64,000 nt of DNA, from positions 1-64,000 of the forward strand of contig VCJN01001154.1 of assembly GCA_006384855.1 (NCBI GenBank). Reading direction: 5' to 3'. Numbering within the stretch: the stretch's first letter is position 1; each line of letters starts with the position of its first letter. Positions 1-11,061 of the stretch are shown one piece after another. A program made the translations under genes and the position numbers. Source of the DNA: Tetraselmis striata (Eukaryota > Chlorophyta > Chlorodendrophyceae > Chlorodendrales > Chlorodendraceae). The notes beneath the pieces are model-generated. The model did not search any database. It saw only the letters and a list, made by a program, of their open reading frames with translations, and was not told the origin of the DNA.

Positions 1-111
1 TTGCTCTAGTTCTGTTATGCGCAAGCATATATGTTAAAGCACTGATGAATTCTTCCTGCTACGGCGGGTGTATGCTACGCTATATACTACCAGGGGTAAC
101 CCGTGCTTCTT

Positions 112-349
112 TTTTATCCGCCCGCGGGACACCGCTGGCAACGGCGAAAGTGTGAAACCCTTGTAGCGTCTCTACGACGGCCGTTTAAGCAACGATCCAG
201 TTATAAGAAGCTCTGGGTAGGCGACGCTCCGTTATAGTCAACCAACAAATTACCAAGCAAACCATTTTGCTTAGACTAATAGGAGGCCAGTGACGGAATT
301 TCCAACACCGTTGGATCACCGTCTAGAGCACTGCCATCAAAATACCCGG
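112..349 (+). repeat. Dispersed repeat family R1, copy 1
   Basis: About 240 bp that match 27055-27272 along most of their length, including the shared blocks GACGGCCGTTT, CGCTCCGTTAT and GACGGAATTTCCAACAC followed by GTTGGATCACCGTCTA. Partial inverted copies lie at 45792-45890 and 18503-18555. No coding capacity is apparent, so this is probably a short non-autonomous element. Its class is unknown because neither end shows a clear terminal repeat or target duplication. Confidence 0.6.
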
Positions 350-2122
350 CACTGACAACGAAAGGTCCGCCCGACCTGGTTGGGCGTCGGCCCATTCGAG
401 TAATGCGAGTTGAGGCAAGTCCCATCCCGCGGAGCGAAGCATTGCGGGAAGTGCAATACATGTGCAACAAAAAGGCAATGTGAGGGAGGGCCCGACGCCA
501 TAACTAGAAGAAAATCCCATTCCCAGTCCAACGCGCCGTGAAGGGAGGGGGAGACCCCGCCCAAAATAAAAGCAGTTAAGTCATGGGATGTTGACTATCC
601 CCGCTACTACCGTGCTCCAACATCAGTATGCTAGCGACTACAATATGTATGTACCCGTGTTGATATACTACTCATATTTACTGCAGCTCCTAGGCAGAAG
701 TTATCATTCGTGAACGAAACGCGCCGCGTGCGGTATGCGCCCACTACTGTAGAAACCGCAACACCTGCCGTAAAACCGGGCCTTCTCCGACGGTCCAGCA
801 CCCGCAACTGACCCCAAATTATGATTCGCAAATGAAACGAGCGCACGGGACGCGCAATACGCCCTCAAACGTGCAAGACGTCCTCTCCTCCTGCGGCCTC
901 CTCCTCCAGCCATGCATCGTTATTACCGTACCCCGCAGCTCGCGTATGGAGACGTGCATGCCGGGCCCAACGCAGCTGCCACAACAGCTCTTGCTTATTA
1001 TTCAAGGGATGGCCGGCCCGCCAGCAGCTACTAAGCCCGAAGCCCCCACGGACAGCAGACCGGCAAGGTCGGGGGCGCAACCCGGAGCCCCGCGCTGTTA
1101 GCCCCACGTGTCTACCTTGTGGCCGCCCATGAGCCGAATCGAGCCGCACGAGCCCAACTGGCCTCCCACAGTGGCGAGGGCGCCCCGCAGGGCCGCACGC
1201 GCGACGCGCGCGTCCCGCCCGCCTTCGCGCGCCGGGTGTGCCTGCCAAAAGAGGCCGCCGCGCCCCACGCCCTTCAAGATCCCTAGCAGCGACGCGCGCC
1301 GCGCAAGAGTTGTGCGCCGAGAAATTAAGCCGGGGGAGGGGCATGCTCTGGGCGATCGCCCCCCAGCCATGTCGGCACCTAGTGGCCTCTATTGGAGGAA
1401 ATACGCTCCTACAATGGAACCAAAGGGGGTCCGGTCAGAGGAATGAGCTCATACAACGTTTCTCCGACCATTCATTGGGGGGGGGAGATGACATCACCGA
1501 CGAATGATAACTCGGGGCGCGCGGCTACCGTTTTTCCTACGTTCGGGTAATCCGGAAGAATCCGTGCGATTTTCTACATTCTAGGAGTTTCATAGACGAA
1601 TGATAACTTCTGCCTGAATATAGCGGTGGATTTGAACTTTTTCCGCCCCGGTGGATTTGTTACGAGTAGTAATACTTGTCTTTATATTTTGTTAGCGATG
1701 ACTATCGATTATTGTACAGGTGTTCCCATCAGTACCGGTAAAACCACAAACCCTAAACCGGGTCTGATACCGGGACTGATGTTTGTTACCTGTAGTCGAC
1801 GACGACCTGCGCTGTCGGGCGGGGCGGACTGCGCGGCGCCGTGCCGTTAATTTGCGATACAGCGCTTACGGCGAGTTGAGCTCTGACAGACCCGACGGAG
1901 CGACTAGCTCTGCTCGAATGCTCGGCTGCGCTTGTGCCAACAAAGCTCAGCAAGAATAGCTATTCCGACCCGCACGACTGCAGCGATATCATGCCAGGTG
2001 CTGAGCTGCAGCCGCGGATTCGTCAGGTGTAAATTAAAAAACCAGCTACGAGCCCGCAGCCCTCCACTTCACCCACTTCACATACTTCCAGTAGATGGCG
2101 CCTGCTGCATCGGCCATCAGGC
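350..2122. other. Intergenic DNA, no supported gene
   Basis: Several GC-rich open frames overlap on both strands between 865 and 1510, but none shows a recognisable domain or consistent splice sites. A short G run sits at about 1478-1486. I see no RNA gene or terminal repeat here. Confidence 0.5.
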
Positions 2123-3764
2123 TTGACGCAGGACGCAAAGTCCCTACCCCAGGACGGACAGCTGCGCTCATGCCGCGCACTACCCTGTGTGGGCTTTTTC
2201 TTGCCTGCTCCGCGGTACGCGCGCTTCCCAGGACAAGCTTGGAAATTGGTTCGAAAGGCGTGGCCCGAAGAGGAGCCTGGACTAGGAGGGGGCTCTCCAG
2301 ATGCTTTGCAGGTAGGTCCGGCAACCTATGTGGCCACTGAAGCAGCTGAAGAAGCCGCACGAAACCTCCTGCGTCAGCATCATATGGCGATGAGTGTCAG
2401 AGCAGGCCACGCTGACGCTGACTGTGTGCTGCTGCCCTCTCAGCCCACAGCGCTAGCAATTCCTGTCCGGTGGGTGGCTGGCACTTGTATTCCCAAATCC
2501 GCGCGTTGTTGTAGCGAAGAATGCATTACATCAAGTCACATACTGCGCCAATGGCGCCGCTGTGCGCTATCTCGTGCGCAGGTTGCTGAATTCGTATTTC
2601 TTTGCAAGATGAAGGACGGAGTGGACGAGGTACGCGTGGGAAGCTAATTTTTGTCGGTGCTGTATATCCCATGGACTTTGATGCTTCAGCATGGCTTGCG
2701 GCGATGTCATGTGTAGATTGTGTCACCATCTGTGACCCCCTAACCCAAAATATTTTGCAGGCGGAAGCGGAAGAGGTGGTGAATGCTCTATGGTCATTGC
2801 AGTATGCAGTGCCAGGCTGTGTGTGCGGGTCAGGTGGATCAGTGATCTCTCAACAAATACCTACAGGTCCTGCCCACCGATTCATTGCGTGCGGCAGTAC
2901 TTTATAGCCCTGACGGGCAGCCAGTGCGGTATTGATCAGCAAATGACAGTGCTTTTACACCTGCTGTATTACCCAGCTGTTGCTGAGACAGAAAAGTACG
3001 TAGAACCAACAGCATGGAGCCATGCGGTCCACATCCGGCTGGGGTCGCTGCGGGCTGTACCGAGCTTCAGAGCGAATCCAGCGGTACAGGCCGCTGTCAA
3101 TGGGGCGATGACTCACTGCGATCATATCGATGAGGTAGCTTGGGCTTCCAGCGTCGCCAGTGATTTGGGGAGCATATACCGTCAGGGGGACGAATGGTCC
3201 ACTGGCGTGGAACACCTGCTCATGATTGTAGACAACCCAGGGTACGTGCTGCTTGTTAGGTGTTTGCTTGAGTTTCAAGAATACTGTGACTGTGGAGGAA
3301 CTCACTGGCGTGCTCCACACATCTGCGGCAACTAACTCGTCTGTGTCCCCCATGTGGTTGCAGGTACGGTGATGGTGTGACAACAGACTTGCCGCTGATG
3401 ATATCTCAGTTGGGTGAAGTTGCTGAGAGCTCCAAGGCAGGTGGGTGACCAGACTAGCATGCGAAACTGTGTTGGCCATGCCGCTCTGACTGCGACTAAC
3501 AGTATGCTGTGGTGTCACTGTGCAGGCGCCGTGCAGTGCTCTGGCGGGATTGCGCTGGAAGAGACAACAATCGCCATGTCCGGACTACTCATGGCGCGCT
3601 TCTCGGATGCCATGCAGCTAGACACGTTTACTAGATCACCACCATATCAGGCTCTTTGGGACGGAAATAAGAGACTGCCTGGGCAAGCGCTGATCAACGT
3701 CACTTTCAACGTTGCTCCTGCAGATGAGCAGCAGACGGTAGGAATTGCTGATGGGTTTCTGTAA
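2123..3764 (+). CDS. Tandem stress-responsive Dabb (dimeric alpha/beta barrel) protein, multi-exon
   Basis: The 3' half splices cleanly: exons 2582-2629 (or a longer exon running from 2123), 2761-2833, 2977-3241, 3364-3440 and 3526-3764. All have GT-AG borders and compatible phases, giving 234 codons from 2582. The product starts like a Dabb domain (VAEFVFLCKMKDGVDE, then VVNALWSLQYAVPG). It continues with the typical second half (WSHAVHIRLGSLRAV) and repeats the pattern (STGVEHLLMIVDNP; GLLMARFSDAMQLDTF), so two or more Dabb modules are inferred. Dabb proteins are small ferredoxin-like barrels, often dimeric and of varied function. The N terminus is uncertain: the frame is open from the ATG at 2123, but an acceptor-like CAG before 2582 and another ATG at 2170 followed by a hydrophobic stretch suggest a separate targeting exon. 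The gene converges on the next one. Confidence 0.62.
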
Positions 3765-3806
3765 AGTTGGCGCAATTCTTAGACAGCAATGATTGTGTCT
3801 CTCTTG

Positions 3807-3811
3807 TGTAA
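3807..3811 (+). terminator. TGTAA poly(A) signal of the Dabb gene
   Basis: TGTAA lies 43 bases after the stop codon of the tandem Dabb gene. It is the usual chlorophyte polyadenylation signal. Confidence 0.55.
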
Positions 3812-3882
3812 AATGTGGACGAACCTAGATCAAACTGGTTGATGTTCTTCTACATGACAGTTGGATGCTTTGTTTGTTGGTG

Positions 3883-3894
3883 TTACATATTACA
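3883..3894 (-). terminator. Two TGTAA signals for the minus-strand gene at 4.0-4.7 kb
   Basis: Two TTACA motifs on the plus strand (3883-3887 and 3890-3894) read TGTAA on the minus strand, about 150 bases past the stop of the 228-residue gene. They fall between the two converging genes. Confidence 0.5.
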
Positions 3895-4040
3895 CAACTT
3901 TTATTTGAGTAAGAGGTATTTCACTATCCAGCATACGCCCGATGCCTCCCTGATCTTTAAAACGAGTAGGGAGTGAATAAATTTATAATTTATGGGTCGC
4001 AGAATGTGCTTGACTATGATGTCAGGACAACTAGGTACGT

Positions 4041-4727
4041 TCACAGCTCCAGGCTCCGAACGACGCGCCGCTGCACCTGGTGCTTGCTGGTTGTCGAAAC
4101 ATGCTTGGCGTTGTCGGCTGGAAGCAGGCGCGGTGGTGCAGGGCTTAGTGCGTCAGCATCGCCGCCGGTTTCCCCAGTCACATCAGACTTGTCTGACAAG
4201 GACGATGAGGCAGCTGGTGTTGTCTTGCCCTTCGAGCCCGACTTCGTCTGCTTCTTGGCGGCGGGGAAACGCTTGTGATCGCGGATGGCTACTGTGAGAG
4301 TCTGCTTGTCGATAAAGCAGGGATGGTCGCAGTCGATTTCAACGAACTCGCCAGTGTAGCAGCCTACAATGTCAAGCTCGGGCATGAACTGACGGAACGT
4401 GACTGGGTCTGCCCACACATAAATCTCCTCGTCGACTAGCAGCTGCAGCCACCGGCGTTCCGCGAGGCCCGGGAATGCACGGTCGCGCCACTCCGCTGGC
4501 CCGTAGTTGACCCGCTTGCAAGGTACCGGGGAGAAGATCGACATACGGCGCTTCTCAGCAGGCATGGACGGCCCGACCTCGACGCCACTGGGGGACAGTG
4601 CTTGGCCCAGCTCAAGCTCTATTTCGCGCTCGTGTGCTGCCAGGGCGTCGTCGAGGCGCTGGAGGTCTGCGTCCAGCTCGAAGGGGTGAGGGCAAACTCC
4701 CGGGGGGGCAGCGGTTAGGGCAGCCAT
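4041..4727 (-). CDS. Uncharacterised 228-residue protein, single exon
   Basis: This intact reading frame starts MAALTAAPPGVCPHPFEL. I do not recognise the family. Residues 15-45 are acidic, Leu-rich and probably helical. The middle (about 75-150) looks folded, with W and acidic residues (YGPAEWRDRAFPGLAERRW; DEEIYVWADPVTFRQFMPEL) and two Cys in a CDHPCF context. The last 75 residues are low-complexity Lys/Ser/Asp-rich (KKQTKSGSKGK), as in a disordered tail, and end in a basic patch. Uninterrupted coding, natural composition and downstream TGTAA signals support a real gene. No targeting peptide is obvious, and the nucleus or cytosol is only a guess. Confidence 0.6.
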   Translation of the reverse strand: MAALTAAPPGVCPHPFELDADLQRLDDALAAHEREIELELGQALSPSGVEVGPSMPAEKRRMSIFSPVPCKRVNYGPAEWRDRAFPGLAERRWLQLLVDEEIYVWADPVTFRQFMPELDIVGCYTGEFVEIDCDHPCFIDKQTLTVAIRDHKRFPAAKKQTKSGSKGKTTPAASSSLSDKSDVTGETGGDADALSPAPPRLLPADNAKHVSTTSKHQVQRRVVRSLEL

Positions 4728-4769
4728 GGCGAGGTTTGCGACGTATTGACGTAGAATCGCTATTGCGGC

Positions 4770-6780
4770 TTAGCTGAAGGTCCTCACAGGGTGGTCTCGT
4801 GGTGAGTTGTGGTTGAGATAAGTTGTCGGCCGCAGCCTTAAACGGCGAGCCGATGCTGACCGCCGCGGGTCCCGCGGGTAGATTTTGCCCGCGAGCGCGC
4901 AGCAGACCGTCCGGGCTTTCGGCGCCGACGAGCGACAACGACGACTGTTGGAGCTTGGCGACTTTACGACAGCAGGGCGCGCGCGCGTCGGATCGAGGCG
5001 GCGGACTACTGCTACTGCGATGTACAGGAACTCGTATACTTCGTATATCCTCGTACTGCCCCGCGCAGTGCTTGGGGATGATGGGCTACAGGTACAGGTA
5101 ACCGTACCGGTAGCACTGCTACAAGTTGGCGACAAAGCGGAGTACTTGTAGTTGGCTGCTTATTTAATTCTACATCAGTCACAAAATTGTAGATCCGAGG
5201 ACCTGTACCTCGTAGCAGGCAGGTACCTCTACCAGCACCGCCCGTAAATAAACGATGTAGTCGCTACATGTAAAATTGCTGCATAAGTAAACTACAAAAT
5301 AATACATCTTGTTATAAAGCAGTAATGTACCAGGGTAGGATACTAAACCCGCTAAACGACGACTACTACGATGATGCAGCAGTAGCATGTGGATCCTTAT
5401 GCATGCGCCGCATCAGCAGTAGTCGCTACTGTATAATTACATGAGCTAGTCGCTACTGGTACCCGTAGTAGCAGCAGTGGCAGCAGCAGCAGACGCGAGT
5501 AGACGACGAGCCGCATGACGTGCCGCGCCGCGGCCGATGACGTGCTGCTGGAACAGGATGCTTTGCTTTCTCCTGGCGGATGAATTGCTGCAGAAGCGCG
5601 CAAAGCAAGCAATTATTGCTGTCGTACAGCAGGTGCTCGTACTAGTACGGAAAGTCGCTATCAAGGAATACATAGATAAAACAATATACATGCAATAAAC
5701 ATTCATACTTCTATTACATATTAAGTATACATTCACAAAAGATACATCCATACTACCCACTCTATACATACCGGTACGCATCGCAGCATCAGTCCCGAAT
5801 ATAACGGTTCAGATACAAGAGGTAGCGAGTCGCTTGCTCTCGCGCGCTTAGTCGCTCAGAGCACGTATCTATAATCCTTACAGGGTATGTGTACGGGGAC
5901 TTGCAGTAATCTTAAGAAAAAAGCGGCGATACAGTCTGCTGATGCGGCGATTGGGATTTTGGCATCATCGTCCGATCGTCGATTGTTTTCGGAATTTGTT
6001 CATCCCGCCAGATCGGGCTCGCGGCCCTCAAGCGTGCTGCGTCCTAACTCTTCAGTCTTCCGCCGCTGCGCCGCCGGAACAAGTGTTAATCGAACTCGAA
6101 ATGTTCGGTAATCGAACCGGCATTTAAAAAAAGATTATCTCTTCCATTTATATTTTATTCATCATATAAGTCCTTAAGGATTATTTATGGTCTGCATTGC
6201 CCCGGTGGTCCATGTGACATGCGTGCCCTGCGTCGTGCTCAGTTTCCGCAGGCGATGAACCATACTTACTGCCTGTTCTCCCTCTCCTGTGTACAGTTGT
6301 CGGCCGTGAGTCGATCGTTTCTGCTGCTCGCCCGCCAAAATTCTCGAGGCATAATGAAGTACGGGTACCAGGATTAATAACTTCCTGGATGCGACAGGCG
6401 GTACCTGCACCAGTACACTACCCGTACCAGTACCTGTATCCACACACACACGTGCACGTGTGGCCCGGACTCTGAACCGTGTGCGCATCACTCATCCACG
6501 CCGCCTCATGCGGGATGCGGGCCGCTTTTAGGCGGCTTCATGTGTTGATTTTCTATAGTACTACTTTCAGCATTAGGTGGATTTGTTACTGTCCTTTTTG
6601 TAATTCACACCGCTACTGGGGTCATTCGGCGGTGATCAACTGATCATCAAACGGCGGCCTCGTCGCTGCGCGCTCGCGGTGCTGCTGAAAGATGTCAGCA
6701 TGAGACTCGTGTCTCATTAGCGACTATTGTAGAAATTACATGAGCTAGCTGCAGAAGGCGATATATCAGAAATTGTATAT
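4770..6780. other. Intergenic DNA with short simple repeats
   Basis: No gene is supported. The stretch is rich in short GTAC- and TAGTCGCT-like words and holds AT-rich tracts (5640-5760). At 5436-5449 and 6735-6764 it carries inverted copies of the dispersed tail family that ends CTAGCTCATGTAAT (see the LINE 3' end at 17.4-18.2 kb). Confidence 0.45.
6735..6764 (-). repeat. Solo retroelement 3' tail (TGTAA tail family)
   Basis: On the minus strand this reads ATATCGCCTTCTGCAGCTAG followed by CTCATGTAAT, almost the same as the last bases of the LINE remnant ending near 18195. Other copies: 5436-5449 (-), 26367-26376 (+), 26399-26440 (-), 38239-38256 (+), 40949-40985 (-) and 48124-48140 (+). The simplest reading is heavily 5'-truncated insertions of one retroelement family or of a SINE that shares its tail. 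Confidence 0.55.
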
Positions 6781-6839
6781 ATGGGATTACATGACCCAAC
6801 TGCAAAATTCAAGAAATCCATACAGAAATCCAGAAGAAA

Positions 6840-8075
6840 ATCCAGCTACGGGCCACCATAGGCGGGAACCGCCATGACAGCCACCGACCAGGCATCGCCA
6901 CCAGCCAGCCGCCGCGCCACGCAGTAGGGACGCTCTCCCCAACATACAATCCAGGGCCACTCCAATAGCGGCACTAGGCAGAATAATGTGATGTGAAGGC
7001 GCCGACACGAAAGGAGCTTCGAAGTAGAGGTCTCGCAGCAAGTTAGGAGCGGAAGTGGGAGGGTCCAACCCATAACGGGGCGCCACGGGCGTGCAACAGG
7101 CGCATGCCACCAAACGCCAAATCCACCGCCAGCTCGGCCGCGTCCTTTTCCGCCAAACGCAGAACGCCTTCCCCAACACAACATCCCGGGCCACTCCAAT
7201 AGCGGCGCTAGGCCGAATGTGATGTGGAGGCGCCGACATGACAGCAAGGGAGAGGGTGATCAAAGAACAGCGAACGGGGACTTGACCGAACGTAAGACGC
7301 CGGTGTCCAACGCGCGTTGTTCCGCGCGCCCAGCGCCAGATCCGCCGCCAGCTCGGTCGCGTCCCCTTCACTGTGAGATTCAGATGTGACGTAAATGTCC
7401 CCTACTGGCGACGAACGAAACTGATGTGACGTAACCCCCCCTCCCCCCCACCCTCGCGAATATTTATGTAACGTGAGCACTCTTTGGCAAAACATGGCAG
7501 CCAAACCGCCCGTCTGATGACCTTTGATCGGACGGCGGGCAGGCCCGTTTAGCAGAACTCTAGCTATAATGTACACAAAATTCCCCACTCTTGCCGAATA
7601 GTACGGCTGAGATTCACGCTCCCATGTACTAATAGTCGTAGTTATCCACAGGACGATTCGTCATTGCGCCCGGGTTCGTACTAGATACCCGGTACCGGCT
7701 TAATAAATATATCGCGTACTACCCGGTACTGCACGGACAACCTCGTACCTTATACGTCTGTGCCATGTAACGCGTCACCGCGCTAGTACGACTACCACAA
7801 TGATTACAAAAAAGGTTTATCGCCCGCCGGCAATACCGCCGGATGTAATCGGACGTAACTGGATGGACATGCCGCCACCAGCAGCATCCTTCACGGATAA
7901 ATAATAGTCGCTAGTAGTAGTGCTTCGTCACCCGTATGTCACATCTCATTCTCACAGTGCTTCAGCCGAACGTAGAACTCCCTTCCCAGCACAACATCCC
8001 GGGCCACTCCAATAGCGGCACTAGGCCGAATGTGATGTGGAGGCGCTGACATGACAGGAAGGGAGAGGTGCGGCA
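6840..8075 (-). repeat. Three diverged copies of a coding-like repeat module
   Basis: A block reading CCGGGCCACTCCAATAGCGG occurs at about 7180-7210 and 7997-8020, and in altered form at 6953-6972, each in a longer similar stretch of about 90-200 bp. In one minus-strand frame the module reads SAPPHHIRPSAAIGVARDVV followed by LGK, and SAPSHHIILPSAAIGVAL in its second copy. A second shared segment (ELAADLALG / ELAVDLAFG in another frame) lies upstream in each of the first two units. Only the first two lie in one open frame (6787-7371). I do not recognise the module. It may come from a repeat protein or a mobile element. Confidence 0.4.
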
Positions 8076-8719
8076 TTGTGTCGGTGTAATTTCGCAATGT
8101 TTATTGTTGAAGTAGCACGGCGTAATGAATACGCATTTTCACCGAGTGAATCCGGGATAATATGTGCGGTAGGGCGCGCGTATATGTGCGCGACGAATGT
8201 GCGCGCGCAGCGTTGTGCGGCGGTGTGCGGCGGTGTGCACCGATGTTAATATAGTGTGAATATTATATCGGCCGTAGACGATCGGGTCTGGTAGCAGTGT
8301 CGTTCCGTGGAGCAGTATATGTGCCCGGCCTCATTTATACCGCCCCCTACCTGCGCTGCACGGTCCACCCCTACGAATTATTTAGCACAAACCGCCATTA
8401 CTTAATAGGAACCTAGCACAGCCAGGCTTACATGCCCGCTTTGCCGATCAACTTCTACGCACTTTCCGTCCCTCAACCGCCGGACATGGGGGTTAAGCCG
8501 CCAGCCTCGGCAGTTGCTTAGCCAGACTTGGCATCCCGTACCGTGTCCCTGGCTTCGCGGCTCTGCCGCCGGCACACGCCGAGTCCGGCGCTTGCTGCCG
8601 CGGGGTTGCGCACGCATGCACGCACGGTAATACGCCGCCGACGCCGCCACGCTTACTTCCACCACCTTCGCCAGCCGCAGCTTCGCACGCCGTTCCGCCG
8701 ACATACGAAACGCACGAAT

Positions 8720-8744
8720 CCCCCCCCCCCCCCCCCCCCCCCCG
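8720..8744. repeat. C homopolymer tract
   Basis: A pure C run of about 24 bases lies between GC-rich open frames that I do not trust as genes. It is one of about twenty C or G runs in the window; exact lengths are unreliable because such runs are error-prone in sequencing. Confidence 0.8.
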
Positions 8745-9268
8745 TCCCCGCGTCATGTATAATATATTCGAGGCGACTATGCGGGGCGCGGCACACGCCG
8801 CGGCGTGGGTCGGCGGAGCGGCGGGCGGCGGGAGCCCTAATGGCCGGGGAGTATCCACACCCACACCGGCACCGCCGCTCACCTCCGACGCGGATGAACC
8901 ACCTCCCAAAGGAAACATGCCGGTTGGTGGTAAGCGCAGCAGGCGTGGGGTGCCGGCGCCGGTACCTGTGCGACGGAGCTGTCGCGTCAGGAACCGCACC
9001 GCATGTGGAGCAACACATGGCGGTGCCGGCCCCACCTATGTCTAGGGCCACCTCCTCACAGCACCCCGCCACGACGGCGTCGGCCACCGCCGACGGCGCC
9101 GTTGCGGGGGGGGACGCCCTGCCAGGCGACGATAATGCGCCTGATGCGCCGCGTCAGGAGGCGGAGGAGGCCGTGGTTGAGGCGACTGATAGGGCTGAGT
9201 GAGTTGTCGAGGCGAGCGAGGCTGCGCTCGCGCCACCCGCCCCGCAGCCACCTGCGGGACATGCCGAC

Positions 9269-9457
9269 TTGCTCGTCGCCATGTTGACCAGAGCACTACG
9301 AGCAGTGGCGGGAGGCGGCCACATGCACTATCATGTGCGTGTCCTGGCCGGACGCCCGTCATGCGTGTACTGCGGCCTACGGACGGAAAGGGAGTGTTGC
9401 TGCGACGGGACCCCGGCTTCGTGCGGCCCCAAGTACCCATGCATGGCGACCCATTAG
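9269..9457 (+). pseudogene. Cys-rich zinc-ribbon-like fragment, possible transposase tail
   Basis: A 62-residue frame ends in a dense cysteine cluster (PSCVYCGLRTERECCCDG, then a further Cys and CMATH at the end). Closely spaced CxxC and Cys-His pairs at the extreme C terminus resemble the zinc ribbon that closes piggyBac-like transposases. The frame just upstream (8950-9200) is Ala/Asp/Glu-rich and in a different frame. No catalytic domain is visible, so the assignment is weak; an unrelated metal-binding peptide or chance is possible. Confidence 0.25.
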
Positions 9458-9689
9458 CGGGCAGTCCCCTGCCCGACCACGGCCGCGGTGAGGGCGGAGT
9501 TCCGCCATGTCAGGGACGTGTTCCACGGCGCGACTCGCGCCGCCGTGTGTGAGGCTTCCGAGAAGGCACGCGCGGCTGGTAGGGTGCGCATGGTGAGGCG
9601 GCGGACGGCCCGGGAGATGATGGAGAGCGAGACATGCCGTCAGTGAAGTCGGGCGCAATGATATTGGGTGGGGCACACGGGCGTGTAAC

Positions 9690-10285
9690 ACTTGCACTTT
9701 GCGCGTATGGCTGGGTTACATCTAGGCGGCGTCACACTATGCAACCGGAAAGGCTGCGTTGCTACTGGAAACGATGCTACGCCTCACTCGGTAGCAACCG
9801 CTGCCCCGCCTATCCCACAGCCGCTGCCCCCCCCCCCCCCCCCCCCCCCCCTCCCCTCGCGCACCGTCGTGCGACCTCGCGTGGATCCCCGCCACCAGCA
9901 GCTTGCACTTGCACTTTGCGCGTTCTGCTGGGTTACATCCAGGCGGCGTCACACTATGCAACCGGAAAGGCTGCGTTGCTACTGCAAACGATGCGACGCC
10001 TCACTCTGTAGCAACCGCTGCCGCGCCTATCCCACAGCCGCTGCCCCCCCCCCCCCCCCCCCCCGCGGGATCCCCGCCATCAGCAGCTTGCACTTGCACT
10101 TTGCGCGTACTGCTGGGTTACATCCAGGCGGCGTCACGCCGGAAAGGCTGCGTTGCTACTGCAAACGATGCTACGCCTCACTCGGTAGCAACCGATGCCC
10201 CGCCTATCCCACAGCCGCTGCCCCCCCCCCCCCCCCCCCCCGCCCCCCCTCGCGCACCGTCCTGCGACCTCGCGTGGATCCCCGC
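9690..10285 (+). repeat. Three tandem copies of a ~180-215 bp unit, each holding a C run
   Basis: Units begin near 9690, 9905 and 10085. Each runs through CTTGCACTTTGCGCGT, GGCTGCGTTGCTACTG, ACGCCTCACTC and CCTATCCCACAGCCGCTGCC into a pure C run (about 9827-9851, 10044-10064, 10220-10241), then to a short segment with GGATCCCCGCC and CAGCAGCT. Copies differ by substitutions, small gaps and C-run length. The frame stays open through the array, giving long Pro-rich translations that I regard as an artefact of the repeat. Confidence 0.75.
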
Positions 10286-10386
10286 CACCAGCAGCTCGGG
10301 GGCGTCGACGCCCGAGTCGGCAGCATTCGCGCAGGACATGTGGGCAGGGGCCATGGGAACAGCCACCTTGCGGATGCCCGGACCGT

Positions 10387-11061
10387 CTAGGAGGACAAGG
10401 GCCTCCTCCCCGCCGGAACCACCGCCACCGCCCGGCACTCTCCACAAGTCCAAGCCAACGGCAGTGTGGGCTCGTTCCAGCGTCCACACCGTACACAATG
10501 CAGCCCTATGGGCCGCGCGCTGGCATGGCTGTCGTCCGAGTCAGCCCCCGGCGGGGGCGGCGGCGTGGCAAGGTAGAAGTGTTGAGCTCGCGCGACCATG
10601 GTGGTGTACTTGGCGTCTTCGCGCTCCGCCAGCAGGCATGCGGATAAACCTGTCGGCATTGCACTCCGGGCAGTGCTGGTCGGGGAGGTTCGCCCATCCG
10701 CCAGCCTTCCCGGGCGCCCCGCCGAACGCCACGCACCCCTTGGGGCACATGTGCCGGACATATTTGGATGTATCAGGCACCTGCATGCATCGGGAGGCGA
10801 GGAACGTGAGGGACATGACACCCCAAGACGCGCCGCGTCAAGCACGCACCCTTGCAGACATCCCGGCCGTACCCGCAGGAACTTCCGCATCGCCTTGTGG
10901 CTGCGTGGCACGGCCATCCCACCCCAGGTGAAGCCGGCGGGCATGATGTCATGCAGGAGTTGCCAGTCGCTGTTAGCGGAGTTGTTAAAGTTCTTGCTCT
11001 TCACATGGGCCGAGCACTTCATGATTGCAAACGTGAGGGCATTCGTGTCGGACCCCGGCAC
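10387..11061 (-). pseudogene. CACTA (EnSpm) transposase N-terminal relic
   Basis: The minus strand encodes pieces of the N-terminal region of TNP2-like (Transposase_21) proteins. One frame reads GFTWGGMAVPRSHKAMRKFL. A second frame (10541-10816) continues VPDTSKYVRHMCPKGCVAF and then HCPECNADRF, the paired C..C / CP.C zinc-like motif that follows the LP..Y..K region in this family. A further Cys pair (LHCVRCGR..TCGEC) follows nearer 10430. The switch from one frame to the other shows at least one frameshift, and no DDE catalytic region follows, so this is a decayed fragment. No CACTA terminal repeat was located. Confidence 0.55.

Noticed and set aside
2955-3518. 187-codon minus-strand frame opposite the Dabb gene
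   Set aside because: It is the shadow of plus-strand exons that splice in phase and match a known fold pattern.
9692-10931. Proline-rich protein of 232-342 residues on the plus strand
   Set aside because: The proline runs are translated C homopolymers in a tandem repeat, and the right half overlaps the CACTA relic on the other strand.
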